Source of the DNA: Rivularia sp. MS3
GTDB taxonomy: Bacteria; Cyanobacteriota; Cyanobacteriia; Cyanobacteriales; Nostocaceae
Reading direction: 5' to 3'
Length of the DNA: 64,000 nt
Assembly: GCA_019192545.1 (NCBI GenBank)
Contig: JAHCMI010000032.1
Location: forward strand, 23,534-87,533
Below, piece after piece: positions 55,109 through 64,000 of the stretch (the first letter of the stretch is position 1; each line of letters opens with the position of its first letter). Under the pieces are notes generated by a model, which worked only from the letters and a program-made list of their open reading frames with translations, did no database searches and was not told where the DNA came from. A program made the translations under genes and the position numbers.

Positions 55109-55192
55109 GACAGGTGATGCCAAAATAACATTATAATTTACTAAAATCTGGTGCAGAGTCTGTTCGCCGCTGTTAAAGGGCGTACAGTCCAC

Positions 55193-55676
55193 AATCTATT
55201 ATTTTTAACTCCTAATGCCTTTTAAGGGGATGGTATTTCCACCTATTAATTAATATTTCGCGAGATTAAAATTATAAGTATCAGCAAATAATCAAGTTAA
55301 TAGATGTAAATTAAGTATCAAAAAAATAGAGTTAACTGTTTGCATTAAAAAGCACCTTTGGTTAATATAACCAAGGCGAGTAAATACGCTTGCCGTCGCC
55401 AACTTTTACCGCTACAGTAAACATTTATTAATATAGATTTTTATTTAAAATATAAAGCTGACCCATATTGGTACGCCTGTATCTATACTAATATTTTGTC
55501 ACTGCAAAAGTTGCATTTTAAACTTAACTCAATTTGTATCGCCCGTGCAAGCAAAAGAAAAGTTTGAATATAAACTATCGGAAATTTATCAGCCGATCTA
55601 TTTACTTAGATAAGAATCCCCGTCCTAAAACGGGCGAGGAGGCTTTAACAGCATCAGATTTATATTGATGATTTAG
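55193..55676. other. Intergenic region
   Basis: About 480 bp, AT-rich. Near its end lies a stem (CCCCGTCCTAAAACGGGC, 55619-55636) with GAGGAGGC after it, resembling the end of IS200/IS605-like elements; no transposase gene is present. Confidence 0.45.
55608..55645. repeat. Hairpin like an IS200/IS605-type end
   Basis: AAGAATCCCCGTCCTAAAAC followed by GGGCGAGGAGGCTT has the shape of isolated IS200/IS605-type right ends. No tnpA or tnpB is seen in the window. The hairpin is also consistent with a terminator for the minus-strand DUF4335 gene just beside it (31 bp away). Confidence 0.35.
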
Positions 55677-57323
55677 CTAGTCGGTTTCGGGAAAAACCTG
55701 TACTTTACCATTAGGTCTAAGAACTGCACGAACCCTTACATTTTGTCCGTTGCGACTAGAAGAAACAAACGGTTGACCAATTTCTGGAATCCCGGCTCGA
55801 TCGACATTATCTCTTGCAGCTTTTGTTAAAGGAAGAATTTGTTCGAGGGCACCATCAACACCTACTGTCAAACTGTACTGTAAAGGCTGTTTTAATCCCC
55901 TAGGCGGTTGCCAACGTTTTCTCAGAAAATTTCTAACTTCTGCAACCTGATTGGTATCGAATAGTGTTTCACTATTTGCTGCGGCTGTTGTTGCAGATGA
56001 TTTACCCCCGTTATTTGCTGCTGAAGCAGAACGGTTTTCTCTTAATTGTGCTGCTAAATCGTCACTTGATTTAGGCAGTTTTGTAAGTAAGCTTTCTTGA
56101 TTGTTGCCGCTTTGAGGTATTGTATTTGCTGGTTTTGAAGGAATTATAGGAGATTTAGGAGTCGATGGATTCGTTAATGTTGGTAAACTAGTTGATGGTA
56201 AGCTTGTTCTATTTTTCGGTAGTGATGCTGAACTATTTGTTCCTAAATTAGGCTGTGTCGCAATTCCCCCATTCGTTTTTGCAGATGAAGAATTTGGAGA
56301 AATAGATAAAGTTTGCCCTCCTGCTTGTGGTTTTGTAGTTGCACTATTACCAAAACTATTGTTACCTAATGGCGGTAGAGGAATGCTCGATAAACTACTT
56401 GATGGTTGTGTAGATGCAGAAGGAAAAGTAGTACTGGGTTTCTGCGTAGCTGCTAAAGTTGGAGCGGGAGATGCCTGTTGAGTTGGTAAAGATGCATTAG
56501 GAATGTTTAAACCCGCCCCGAGAGTCGGTAACGGTGATATATTCGGCGAAGGAGTAGCTAGGGAAGTTGGAACTGGTAGCGGCGTTAAAGAACCTTTCGC
56601 AGCTTCATCGCTAGCAATATCTTTGTTTGCTGTGGCTACAGTCTCACCCGTTTCGTTTTTCTCTCGCAGACGGTTAGCATACTGATAGGTAAATGGCACT
56701 AAACCCAAACCTAATACTAGTACTGCTGCCACAGGTGCCCAAGCAGGTATTGCAAAACTGTTTCCACGCGGTTGAGCTTCAGTAGGTAAAGCAACAACAT
56801 CAGCTATATACTCATCTAAAGCTGTTGCTAAATCGAATAATTGCAGCAAACCCAACTGAATTGAAGTACCTGTAGCCTGGTTCGCTAAAGAACCAAGAAA
56901 CAGTTGATGAGTCAAATTACTGCTTGGTTGTAAGTAAATATTACCCCTATTAGCAAATTTGTTTCTAGAATTAGCAGCATCCTGCTCTAAGCTAGAAACA
57001 TCTTCTAATGAATTAGGAAATTGCGTTGTACTCGCCGAATGAGCTTTAATTCTCGAATCCCAGAAATTTTCAGGAGACTGCTGCAAAATTTCTTGCACGT
57101 AACCCGAAACTGCTGTATACAAAGCTTCTAACTGGTCCCGGTCGCCTTGGACTACAATTTTTTCGTCTTCTGGCTGTCGCGGATCGTCAAAACGAAGATT
57201 AAACCTGACCTGCTTGAGAACGGATTTACCCATCCAACGCGACAAAGGAGAACTTTGCGCCAAAACTTCTAACGTGCAGGTAGGCGGCGTATACCGACGA
57301 ATCACTGAATTTGATAGAGGCAT
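55677..57323 (-). CDS. DUF4335 membrane protein with TonB-like C-terminus
   Basis: A 548-aa protein. Residues 1-200 are the DUF4335 domain (RRYTPPTCTLEVLAQSSPLSRW near the start), followed by a single transmembrane helix (about 208-230), a Ser/Thr/Pro/Asn-rich low-complexity spacer (about 240-440) and a compact C-terminal domain (about 455-548). The C-terminal domain's VRNFLRKRWQPPRGLKQPL, then YSLTVGVDGALEQIL resembles TonB C-terminal folds. It is 24 nt downstream of the DUF3038 gene on the same strand, a pair I recall as conserved in cyanobacteria. It could span the periplasm; function unknown. Confidence 0.85.
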   Translation of the reverse strand: MPLSNSVIRRYTPPTCTLEVLAQSSPLSRWMGKSVLKQVRFNLRFDDPRQPEDEKIVVQGDRDQLEALYTAVSGYVQEILQQSPENFWDSRIKAHSASTTQFPNSLEDVSSLEQDAANSRNKFANRGNIYLQPSSNLTHQLFLGSLANQATGTSIQLGLLQLFDLATALDEYIADVVALPTEAQPRGNSFAIPAWAPVAAVLVLGLGLVPFTYQYANRLREKNETGETVATANKDIASDEAAKGSLTPLPVPTSLATPSPNISPLPTLGAGLNIPNASLPTQQASPAPTLAATQKPSTTFPSASTQPSSSLSSIPLPPLGNNSFGNSATTKPQAGGQTLSISPNSSSAKTNGGIATQPNLGTNSSASLPKNRTSLPSTSLPTLTNPSTPKSPIIPSKPANTIPQSGNNQESLLTKLPKSSDDLAAQLRENRSASAANNGGKSSATTAAANSETLFDTNQVAEVRNFLRKRWQPPRGLKQPLQYSLTVGVDGALEQILPLTKAARDNVDRAGIPEIGQPFVSSSRNGQNVRVRAVLRPNGKVQVFPETD

Positions 57324-57347
57324 GGCAGTAAATGCGTCTTGGACATT

Positions 57348-57953
57348 TTAAAATTTTGTAGAACGGTCTATAAGTGCTAGCCAGAGACGGCGATGTCCAC
57401 CGGAACCACTGTAAAAAACTAAATCTATCAGCAATTTGAGTGCCAAATTGGTGAGTATATCTGTGGAGATTTTCTCATCATCTTCCATCCGCTCTTGATA
57501 AGTGTTGCAGAAAGCATCGATGTAATCTCCCAACAAAGCAGAGTAATGAGGTTCGCGGTTATTTTGAGCATTTTGCTCTAACAAGTCCACAGCACGACGA
57601 ATCAACTCTTGGTGCTGCTTGGCTAGATAGCAAGTAATCAAAACTAACGAACGAGCTTCTTCTACATCTAATTTTTTTCTGCCTCCCTGACCTTTGCGTA
57701 TGGGATTAGACTGGCGCAATCGCCACAGCGCCACCCGGTCTGGCACTCTTGATTCTAAATTCAGATTAATTGCCGCATTAAGCATTGCCTCGGAACCGAT
57801 TCCTGTCAAAGCTTCTAGCGCCAACAACACCAGGTCAATTTGGGCTTTAATATCGTCCCACTGAATGGATGTCGGGGCGGCAATATTAGTTAAATCCTCC
57901 CACTGGGAACTAATAGTGGGTGAATCGCCAGCAGAGTGCATAACTTTAAGCAT
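57348..57953 (-). CDS. DUF3038 protein
   Basis: A 201-aa soluble helical protein. DLVLLALEALTGIGSEAML and LESRVPDRVALWRLRQSNP, then RKGQGGRKKLD match DUF3038, found almost only in cyanobacteria. No catalytic motif is visible. It sits directly upstream of DUF4335, so the two products probably act together. ATG at 57953; another ATG four codons later is possible. Confidence 0.87.
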   Translation of the reverse strand: MLKVMHSAGDSPTISSQWEDLTNIAAPTSIQWDDIKAQIDLVLLALEALTGIGSEAMLNAAINLNLESRVPDRVALWRLRQSNPIRKGQGGRKKLDVEEARSLVLITCYLAKQHQELIRRAVDLLEQNAQNNREPHYSALLGDYIDAFCNTYQERMEDDEKISTDILTNLALKLLIDLVFYSGSGGHRRLWLALIDRSTKF

Positions 57954-58326
57954 AGGTGATCGGGCTGGTATGGACGGTTGCTGTTACCCATTTTGAAACC
58001 AGACTTTTAACATTTTATATTGCTTTGGGCAAGCTATAGCAAAAAGTTCGCAATATGGCAAGCTTTCTACCTGATTTCAATCAACAGCAATTTGTCTTTT
58101 ACCTACTTTAGATTCAATTTCTATTTTGTCAAAGGGAATTTTTGAATTGGATAATGGGTAATAAGTAATAGGTGGTTGCTAGAATAACAACTTACTACTT
58201 GCTACTCGTTACTCACTACTCACTAACAACTAACTGTTCACTGATGATCCACACCCTACCCTACTCGAACACCTGACGGTGAACGGGTGAACAACTGTTC
58301 ACTGATAACTGCTCACCGCTAAGTGT
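57954..58326. other. Intergenic region with heptad repeats
   Basis: 373 bp. From about 58190 it is filled with TTACTAC/TCACTAC/CTGTTCA-type heptads interrupted by GATGATCCACACCCT. The block ends at the 3' end of mutS2. No gene seen. Confidence 0.65.
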
Positions 58327-58330
58327 TCAC
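58190..58330. repeat. Heptanucleotide STRR
   Basis: Heptads of TTACTAC, CTACTCG, TTACTCA, CTACTCA and CTGTTCA types. GATGATCCACACCCT also stands beside the array at 41750, so the pair of elements travels together. Confidence 0.7.
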
Positions 58331-60786
58331 TGTTTTATATACGCAATCGTAACGCCGGTACCGCCATCGTTTTGCGGTGCTGCTTCGTAATTACTAATCC
58401 CCGGATGCTGTTTTAGATATGCATGTACTCCTTGACGAAGTTTTCCGGTTCCATGCCCGTGAATTATCCATATTGCCCTTTGGGCTTCTGAAATAGCTTT
58501 ATGTAAAATTAATTCAGCGTCTGCGACTCGTCTTCCTCTTAAATCTACGGTATTTTTAGAAGTCCGAATTAAAGGTGTATTTTCTACAGGAGGCGGTGGC
58601 GCAGGGGCTGCTTTCACTGTGGGTTTTGCTTTGACTGGAGCCTGAGCTTTTTCTCCATTTAGAGATTCCACATCATCCAGTTTGACGGTCATTTTCATAA
58701 TTCCAAAGCGGACATTAAATTCCCCATCTTCGTCAGGGGCTGTTAACACTTCTGCTGTTTGTCCTAATTTGGGAATGCGAATTCGTTCGCCAATTTTAGG
58801 CATAAAGTCTGCTTTTGGTTTTGGCTCAGCTTTTGGTATAAATCTATCTGCTAATTTATTTATGCTATCGGTAGCTTTCTTAGCGTCCCGAGCAGTTGGA
58901 TTGCCTTGTTGCAAACGCTTGATTACCGCAGCAATTTCGCCTTTTGCTGAAGCGATAGCCTGTTGTACTGCTATTTCCTGAGAAGCACGTAAAGATTTTT
59001 CTCTCTCTTCTAAGTCTGCGGCTTTTGCTGAAACTTCTTTATAAAAGCGTTCGGCTTGCTGCAATAAATCTTGAGCTTGCGCTGCTTTCTCTTCTTGACG
59101 ACGACGTTGTGCTTCTAATCCAGCTATAACTTGATTAACTTCATCCGTTGCACCTCCCATTTCATTTTTTGCTTTTTCTACTACTTCTGGTTTTAAACCT
59201 AAACGAGAAGCAATTGCCAAAGCATTGGAACGTCCGGGAATTCCCCACAGCAAACGGTAAGTCGGTGACAAAGTCGCTTCATCAAATTCTACCGAGGCAT
59301 TTTCAAAGCGTTCGTCTTGATACTTCAGCGCCTTCAGTTCGCCAAAGTGAGTGGTAGCAATTGTCAGCATTGAATTATCTGCAAGATAACGCAACAAAGC
59401 AATGGCTAAAGCACTTCCTTCCACAGGATCGGTACCGGCACCAACTTCGTCGAGGAGAACTAGGGAAGAGGGAAGGGGAGTGGGGGAAGTGATTTCATCT
59501 TCTTCGTCTTCTATCTCCTTATCTCCTTGTCCTTCTCGATCATCTATTGTAGAAACTGCATCCAAAATTCGACTAATTCGGCGAATATGCCCGGAAAAAG
59601 TCGATAAACTTTGCTCTAAAGATTGTTCGTCCCCAATATCCGCTAATACCTGGTCAAACCAAGGCAACTCTACAGGTTCTCGGGCTGGTACAAATAAACC
59701 TATCTTTGCCATCAAGGTTGCGAAACCAAGAGTTTTTAAAGTAACAGTTTTACCACCAGTGTTTGGCCCTGTAATCGTAACAACTCTAATATAGGGATGT
59801 ATAACTAAGTTTACCGGAATTACCTCGTGTCCTTGTTCGTGCTGCTGCTGCCACACTAATAAAGGATGTCGTAATTCACGTAGAGTTATATTCTCTTCTG
59901 TCGGCTTGATAAAACGAGGAGGATTCGCTTTTAGCCAAAAGCTATATCGCGCTTTCGCGGTTGCTAAATCTAATGTCGTTGCAACTGCTAATAATTTTTC
60001 TAAATCTAATTTTACTTCGGCTACTTGCTCGGAAAGATTGCGGCGAATTGCTTCTTCTTCAACTTGTTCCCTTCGCAATAACTGACGCAGTTGATTGCCC
60101 ATCGGCACTATGGAATTCGGTTCCACATATAAAGTGGCTCCGCTGGTTGAAGTGTCATGCACAATACCGGGAATTGCATCTTTTTGTGGTGCTTTTACCG
60201 GAATTACAAATCGATCGCTACGCTGAGTTATTATGGTTTCTTGAAGGGCATTTGCCTTTACCTGTATTATGTTTTGTAGTTTGCGAGTAATTTGACTGCG
60301 GCTCTGACGCAATGAATTACGAATATTCCCTAGTTTCTCGCTAGCCCGATCCGTTACTTGTCCCCGCTCATCAATACAGCGATGAATTTCCTGTTCTAAT
60401 TCTGGATAAGTTCGTAAATCGGCTACTAGCTCGTTTAATATTTCTAAATCTGGATGGTTATCAATTAAGCGACGTAAATTTCTGATTCCCGCCAAGGTAG
60501 TAGCTATAGCTAATAATTCATCCCCTGCTAATATACCTTTGAGTTCCGCTCTTTCTAAAGAATCGCCGAAATCCTGAATCCCTTCAAAAGAAATTCCATT
60601 ATCTAAACGATTTTCTAATTCGTATACTTCTTTTGTTTGCGCTAACAAGTATTCGCTTTCTATTTGAGAGTCAGGAATAGCAATATTACGTGCGGCGATC
60701 GCCCCCAGCTTGGTTGCCGCAAAGGTAGACAAATGCTGGCATAAGCGAGACCATTCCAATAATTCTAGTGTTTCGGATTGGATCAA
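58327..60786 (-). CDS. mutS2: Endonuclease MutS2 with Smr domain
   Basis: An 819-aa MutS2. The lever/clamp region lacks the MutS mismatch-binding domain. Walker A is GPNTGGKT (340-347), the signature is STFSGHIRRI (395-404), Walker B is LVLLDEVGAGTDP (442-454). A coiled coil (about 540-640) and a C-terminal Smr domain follow (VDLRGRRVADAEL, then IIHGHGTGKLRQGV). MutS2 limits homologous recombination and may split collided ribosomes; the Smr part is a nuclease. A TTG start (60786) is kept because MIQSETLELLEW matches relatives. Residues about 412-440, acidic and low-complexity, are an extra insertion between the signature and Walker B. Confidence 0.95.
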   Translation of the reverse strand: MIQSETLELLEWSRLCQHLSTFAATKLGAIAARNIAIPDSQIESEYLLAQTKEVYELENRLDNGISFEGIQDFGDSLERAELKGILAGDELLAIATTLAGIRNLRRLIDNHPDLEILNELVADLRTYPELEQEIHRCIDERGQVTDRASEKLGNIRNSLRQSRSQITRKLQNIIQVKANALQETIITQRSDRFVIPVKAPQKDAIPGIVHDTSTSGATLYVEPNSIVPMGNQLRQLLRREQVEEEAIRRNLSEQVAEVKLDLEKLLAVATTLDLATAKARYSFWLKANPPRFIKPTEENITLRELRHPLLVWQQQHEQGHEVIPVNLVIHPYIRVVTITGPNTGGKTVTLKTLGFATLMAKIGLFVPAREPVELPWFDQVLADIGDEQSLEQSLSTFSGHIRRISRILDAVSTIDDREGQGDKEIEDEEDEITSPTPLPSSLVLLDEVGAGTDPVEGSALAIALLRYLADNSMLTIATTHFGELKALKYQDERFENASVEFDEATLSPTYRLLWGIPGRSNALAIASRLGLKPEVVEKAKNEMGGATDEVNQVIAGLEAQRRRQEEKAAQAQDLLQQAERFYKEVSAKAADLEEREKSLRASQEIAVQQAIASAKGEIAAVIKRLQQGNPTARDAKKATDSINKLADRFIPKAEPKPKADFMPKIGERIRIPKLGQTAEVLTAPDEDGEFNVRFGIMKMTVKLDDVESLNGEKAQAPVKAKPTVKAAPAPPPPVENTPLIRTSKNTVDLRGRRVADAELILHKAISEAQRAIWIIHGHGTGKLRQGVHAYLKQHPGISNYEAAPQNDGGTGVTIAYIKQ
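59464..59553. repeat. Low-complexity/heptad-derived insertion in mutS2
   Basis: The plus strand here reads GGAAGAGGGAAGGGGAGTGG, then CTTCTTCG/CTCCTTATCTCCTTGTCC-type units, like the intergenic STRRs and G-rich tracts elsewhere in the window. On the mutS2 strand it is in frame and gives an acidic stretch (DDREGQGDKEIEDEEDEITS). Confidence 0.6.
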
Positions 60787-61685
60787 GGCTATTTTAATAA
60801 TAGTATTTGAAGTTATGTTAACAATATTAGCGACTCTGAACGCTTGCGAACAGTATGTCCCTATTTTTGAATTTAATTAGTGATTATTACTTAGATACAG
60901 TCGTTAAAACCACTTTCCTTTGTCATAACATTGTTTTAAAAATCAATCTTTGTTGTATAAATCGCTACAAAATTATTGCATTTAGTTTTCGGCGATCAAT
61001 GGTAGGTGATTATAAAATGAACCGACAAACTCTTCGTCTAGTCCAAATTGCTGTTCTTTAATGTCATCTTAAAAATAATTTTTATAGATAACTTTTGCGT
61101 ACTTCAAGTTGTAAACAATTATAATCTATTTTTGTTTCTATTTTGAATGTAGGATATAAATTTTGACTATTCAAATTTGCCAGCAAATACTATATGCAAG
61201 TATTTAATACCACTTATGTATTCTAAAAAACATAATTATAGTCGTAATAAAATAAACTTGCGAATAAAAAATATTCAGGATTAATACTTAGAGAAGGCGG
61301 AGTATTTACAATGTTAAATACATTGGTATTGACTTACAAAGTCTAAGATAACTAACCCATCCATGTATAAATAACATGTTTTAGAACATCTTCCTTGGGG
61401 ATGATTTTTGTCAGCTTGTGAGATTAGATTTTGCTTTTAAACACTATCTTTAGACTAAGATATTTACTCAAAGAAAATAGACTGATAAAAAATATGCAAA
61501 CAGGAATCAAAAAATGCAGCCATCTACTGATTTGGATGGATAGTATATTTTGACAGAATTTTCAATGACTTTTTAATGTAATTTTCTATCTGTTCTACTC
61601 GAAACAATTAGTTTCAAAAAAAACCGGTCAAAATACTCCCACAATTTGATACCCTAGCTTAAATACATAACTAGAGTGAAAGCAC
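60787..61685. other. Long intergenic region, no gene seen
   Basis: 899 bp of AT-rich DNA between divergent mutS2 and guaB3. A 68-codon frame (60855-61061) has no ribosome-binding site and unusual composition. No heptad array or strong hairpin was found. Two promoters are expected. Confidence 0.4.
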
Positions 61686-62849
61686 GTGGATATTCAAATT
61701 GGGCGGGGAAAAACAGCCCGCAGAGCTTACGGAATAGATGAAATTGCTTTAGTGCCAGGTACAAGAACATTAGACCCAACGTTAGCAGATACTACATGGC
61801 GTATTGGAAATATTGAGCGAAAAATCCCAATTATTGCTAGTGCAATGGATGGCGTAGTCGATGTTCGTATGGCTGTAGGTTTGTCAAAGCTAGGAGCATT
61901 AGGAGTACTCAATTTAGAAGGAATTCAAACGCGCTATGAAAATCCGGAACCAATTTTAGACAAGATTGCCGGGGTAGATAAAAATGAGTTTGTACCCTTG
62001 ATGCAAGAACTGTATGCAGAACCAATCAAGCCGGAATTAATCCAGCAACGAATAAAAGAAATCAAATCGAGTGGTGGTATTGCCGCAGTTAGTGCGACTC
62101 CTGCAGCAGCGACTAAATATGGTTCTACGGTAGCCGAAGCTCAAGCAGATTTATTCTTTGTACAAGCTACCGTGGTTTCTACAGCACACCTATCACCAGA
62201 ATCGATAATACCCTTAGACTTAGCTGAGTTTTGCCGGGAAATGCCCATGCCAGTAGCTTTGGGTAACTGCGTTAGTTATGAAGTCACTCTTAAATTAATG
62301 AAAGCAGGTGCTGCTGCGGTATTAGTTGGAATTGGTCCTGGTGCGGCTTGTACCTCCCGTGGAGTGTTGGGTGTAGGGGTTCCACAAGCCAGCGCGATCG
62401 CGGATTGTGCGGCAGCTAGAGATGAATATTACACAGAAACAGGGAATTATGTACCAGTTATTGCCGATGGCGGTTTGATCACAGGCGGTGATATCTGTAA
62501 ATGTATTGCTTGCGGTGCTGATGGTGTAATGATTGGTTCTCCCTTCGCTAGAAGCGCTGAAGCTCCTGGACGTGGTTTTCATTGGGGAATGGCAACTCCA
62601 TCGCCGGTGTTACCTCGCGGTACTCGCATTAGCGTCGGTACGACAGGTACTTTAGAGCAGATATTAACCGGACCTGCACAACTTGATGATGGCACTCATA
62701 ATCTTTTAGGTGCTTTAAAAACAAGTATGGGAACCCTTGGAGCAAAAAATCTAAAAGAGATGCAGCAGGTAGAAGTGGTTATTGCTCCATCGCTATTAAC
62801 CGAGGGGAAAGTATACCAGAAAGCTCAACATTTAGGCATGGGTAAGTAA
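61686..62849 (+). CDS. guaB3: GuaB3 family IMP dehydrogenase-related protein
   Basis: A 387-aa protein with an IMPDH-type barrel and no CBS (Bateman) domain. A GTG start fits the conserved [20 protein letters not shown]. The catalytic Cys lies in [11 protein letters not shown], and [12 protein letters not shown] and [12 protein letters not shown] are the phosphate-binding loops. GuaB3 enzymes of cyanobacteria and actinobacteria are IMP dehydrogenase-related; reports for cyanobacteria indicate IMP dehydrogenase activity (IMP to XMP). All needed residues are visible. Stand-alone; trxA follows at 396 bp. Confidence 0.93.
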   Translation: MDIQIGRGKTARRAYGIDEIALVPGTRTLDPTLADTTWRIGNIERKIPIIASAMDGVVDVRMAVGLSKLGALGVLNLEGIQTRYENPEPILDKIAGVDKNEFVPLMQELYAEPIKPELIQQRIKEIKSSGGIAAVSATPAAATKYGSTVAEAQADLFFVQATVVSTAHLSPESIIPLDLAEFCREMPMPVALGNCVSYEVTLKLMKAGAAAVLVGIGPGAACTSRGVLGVGVPQASAIADCAAARDEYYTETGNYVPVIADGGLITGGDICKCIACGADGVMIGSPFARSAEAPGRGFHWGMATPSPVLPRGTRISVGTTGTLEQILTGPAQLDDGTHNLLGALKTSMGTLGAKNLKEMQQVEVVIAPSLLTEGKVYQKAQHLGMGK

Positions 62850-63245
62850 AGAAAATTGAGTAAAAAGCTTAATGATATGAGAAATACCCAATCATTAACG
62901 ATTATTAGAGGTACGATCACTATTTCAAAAAAACGTCAATTATTAACTATCTTGAATCCCGAATCCTAGTTGTCCAACACTTCCTTGAAGAAATTTTTCT
63001 TTACTTTCAAACTATGGCTGGAAAAATCCCATATGTCGCCTACAATAGAAATAGCGGAGACGCATGTTTCCGTTCACTCCTCACACCACACTCCGCCCGG
63101 ACTACTGTTCGGGCGGTTCCTTATGTCTTGGAATAAATTTTCACGCTACTCTGTAAATGTATATTCCAAATGCAAAGGCAGTGGTTTTTGCTGTGGTAAA
63201 ATTTTCACAAAAATCAAAAACATCTGAATTATAAGGTTTTAAGGC
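62850..63245 (+). promoter_or_regulatory. Leader region of trxA with a stem-loop
   Basis: A 396-bp gap. CCGCCCG (63093-63099) and CGGGCGG (63110-63116) form a GC-rich 7-bp stem with a 10-nt loop and TTCCTTA after it, about 130 bp before the trxA ATG. It could end guaB3 transcription or act as a leader element. An 85-codon frame (62970-63227) spans the hairpin and is not convincing. Confidence 0.45.
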
Positions 63246-63572
63246 ATGTCATCAGCCTCACAAGTTACAGATTCCACCTTTAAACAGGAAGTCCTCGATA
63301 GCGAAGTTCCTGTATTAGTTGACTTTTGGGCACCCTGGTGTGGCCCTTGTCGTATGGTAGCTCCTGTTGTGGAAGAAATTTCTTCACAATACGAAGGTCA
63401 AATTAAGGTTGTTAAAGTTAATACCGACGAGAATCCCAACGTCGCTTCCCAGTACGGTATCCGCAGTATTCCCACCTTGATGATTTTTAAAGGTGGGCAA
63501 AAAGTTGATATGGTAGTCGGCGCGGTTCCCAAAACTACATTAGCTAATACTTTGGAGAAATATTTGTCTTAA
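63246..63572 (+). CDS. trxA: Thioredoxin
   Basis: A 108-aa protein with WCGPC at 31-35 (active-site C32 and C35), the Asp in LVDFWAP and the cis-Pro in SIPTLM. Classic m-type/TrxA thioredoxin, reducing disulfides in metabolic enzymes, in cyanobacteria via ferredoxin- or NADPH-thioredoxin reductase. AAGG precedes the ATG. Full length. Confidence 0.96.
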   Translation: MSSASQVTDSTFKQEVLDSEVPVLVDFWAPWCGPCRMVAPVVEEISSQYEGQIKVVKVNTDENPNVASQYGIRSIPTLMIFKGGQKVDMVVGAVPKTTLANTLEKYLS

Positions 63573-64000
63573 GTTAAAAATGCTGAAAACTCATGCCACA
63601 GCTTAATTAAAGTCGGCAGAAAAGATATAGTATATATATTTTTCCTGCTCAATAAAGCTCTAAGATTAAATGCGTTTTTCTTCGTAGTTTAATTCTGATA
63701 TGAGTTTTCAGTCATTTCTTAATATCTGTTTACCTTAATTTTTAACTGAAGCCGAACAAGAATCTATTACACATGATTGAAGTCTTCTTCGGCTAAAGGT
63801 ATTTTGTGAAAAAATATTATCCTTAGAGTTTATTTTTAAATGAGCTTTAAGGCTGGAAAATTGTTTACTATCAGTTGAGTATTCAAAAATCTACTACTTA
63901 ACCCATATAAACCAATTTTTCCATCAACCAGTTACCGAAAATTTTAGGTTTAAAGCCTCGTCCTTATAGGGCGAATTTTTATTCTATCGGTTTGTTTATA
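63573..64000. other. Intergenic region to the window end
   Basis: 428 bp. A perfect 12-bp inverted pair CTGAAAACTCAT (63583-63594) / ATGAGTTTTCAG (63699-63710) surrounds an AT-rich segment after trxA. At 63955-63990 GCCTCGTCCTTATAGGGCGA, inverted relative to 55608-55645, resembles another IS200/IS605-like end. No gene is seen before the window stops. Confidence 0.45.

Noticed and set aside
62970..63227. 85-aa frame before trxA
   Set aside because: It runs through the GC-rich stem-loop and ends just before trxA; no ribosome-binding site and unlikely composition.

Overview
This window looks like chromosomal DNA of a filamentous, probably heterocyst-forming cyanobacterium (Nostocales, perhaps near Calothrix/Rivularia). 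Four things point there. The AT-rich sequence holds many copies of the HIP1 octamer GCGATCGC, for example near 2054, 9640, 15940, 19305, 26224, 41720 and 62394. Short tandem heptanucleotide repeats (STRRs) fill many intergenic gaps. Several genes are cyanobacterial or plastid-type: tocopherol cyclase, a helical carotenoid protein, the DUF3038/DUF4335 pair, GuaB3, a LabA-like NYN protein and a zinc-ribbon Ser/Thr kinase. Gene order plsX-fabH-fabD-plsC also fits. No phage, plasmid, CRISPR or intact insertion sequence was seen.

Layout. 0.1-3.3 kb: a DUF2330 protein with an orphan RnfD/NqrB-like membrane protein, then a polysaccharide deacetylase. 3.3-6.4 kb: an XRE regulator diverging from five small secreted proteins, four of which carry two copies of a 33-residue Q-rich repeat; this is the most novel locus. 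7-13.4 kb: lytic transglycosylase MltA, an SDR, a small membrane protein, and a PstS-like lipoprotein followed by a sensor histidine kinase and a MetOD1-domain protein. 13.5-18.1 kb: a 130-bp tandem repeat, cysteine desulfurase, a 51-aa membrane protein, a Ser/Thr kinase with RDD domain, and a DUF4336 protein. 18.5-22.9 kb: three MscS-type channels. 23.5-30 kb: an Lhr-like helicase, a GMC oxidoreductase, a helical carotenoid protein and twin metallophosphoesterases. 30.8-33.3 kb: tocopherol cyclase, tRNA-Arg(CCU), a YdcF-like protein and DUF2288. 33.5-39.2 kb: an AI-2E-type permease and the fatty-acid/phospholipid start cluster plsC-fabD-fabH-plsX. 40.3-46 kb: PBP4-type carboxypeptidase, LptC-like lipoprotein, NYN/LabA protein and MetG. 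47-53.8 kb: alpha/beta hydrolase, SH3b membrane protein, EcsC-like protein, leucyl aminopeptidase and DUF1186. 54-64 kb: LOG-family protein, DUF4335 and DUF3038, MutS2, GuaB3 and thioredoxin.

Together the genes are mostly housekeeping. They cover envelope synthesis and remodelling (MltA, PBP4, LptC, PlsX/FabH/FabD/PlsC), osmotic safety valves (three MscS), Fe-S/sulfur and redox chemistry (cysteine desulfurase, TrxA), photoprotection and lipid antioxidants (HCP, tocopherol cyclase), nucleotide metabolism (GuaB3) and translation (MetG, tRNA-Arg). Accessory novelty lies in the secreted-repeat cluster, in dispersed small repeats, and in heptad repeats that have entered coding sequence (LptC signal peptide, FabD C-terminus, MutS2 insertion).

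All calls come from reading the sequence and recalled family motifs; no database search or structure prediction was run. Several start codons were moved from the longest frame to a downstream start on the basis of ribosome-binding sites, signal peptides or repeat-encoded leaders; each case is explained.
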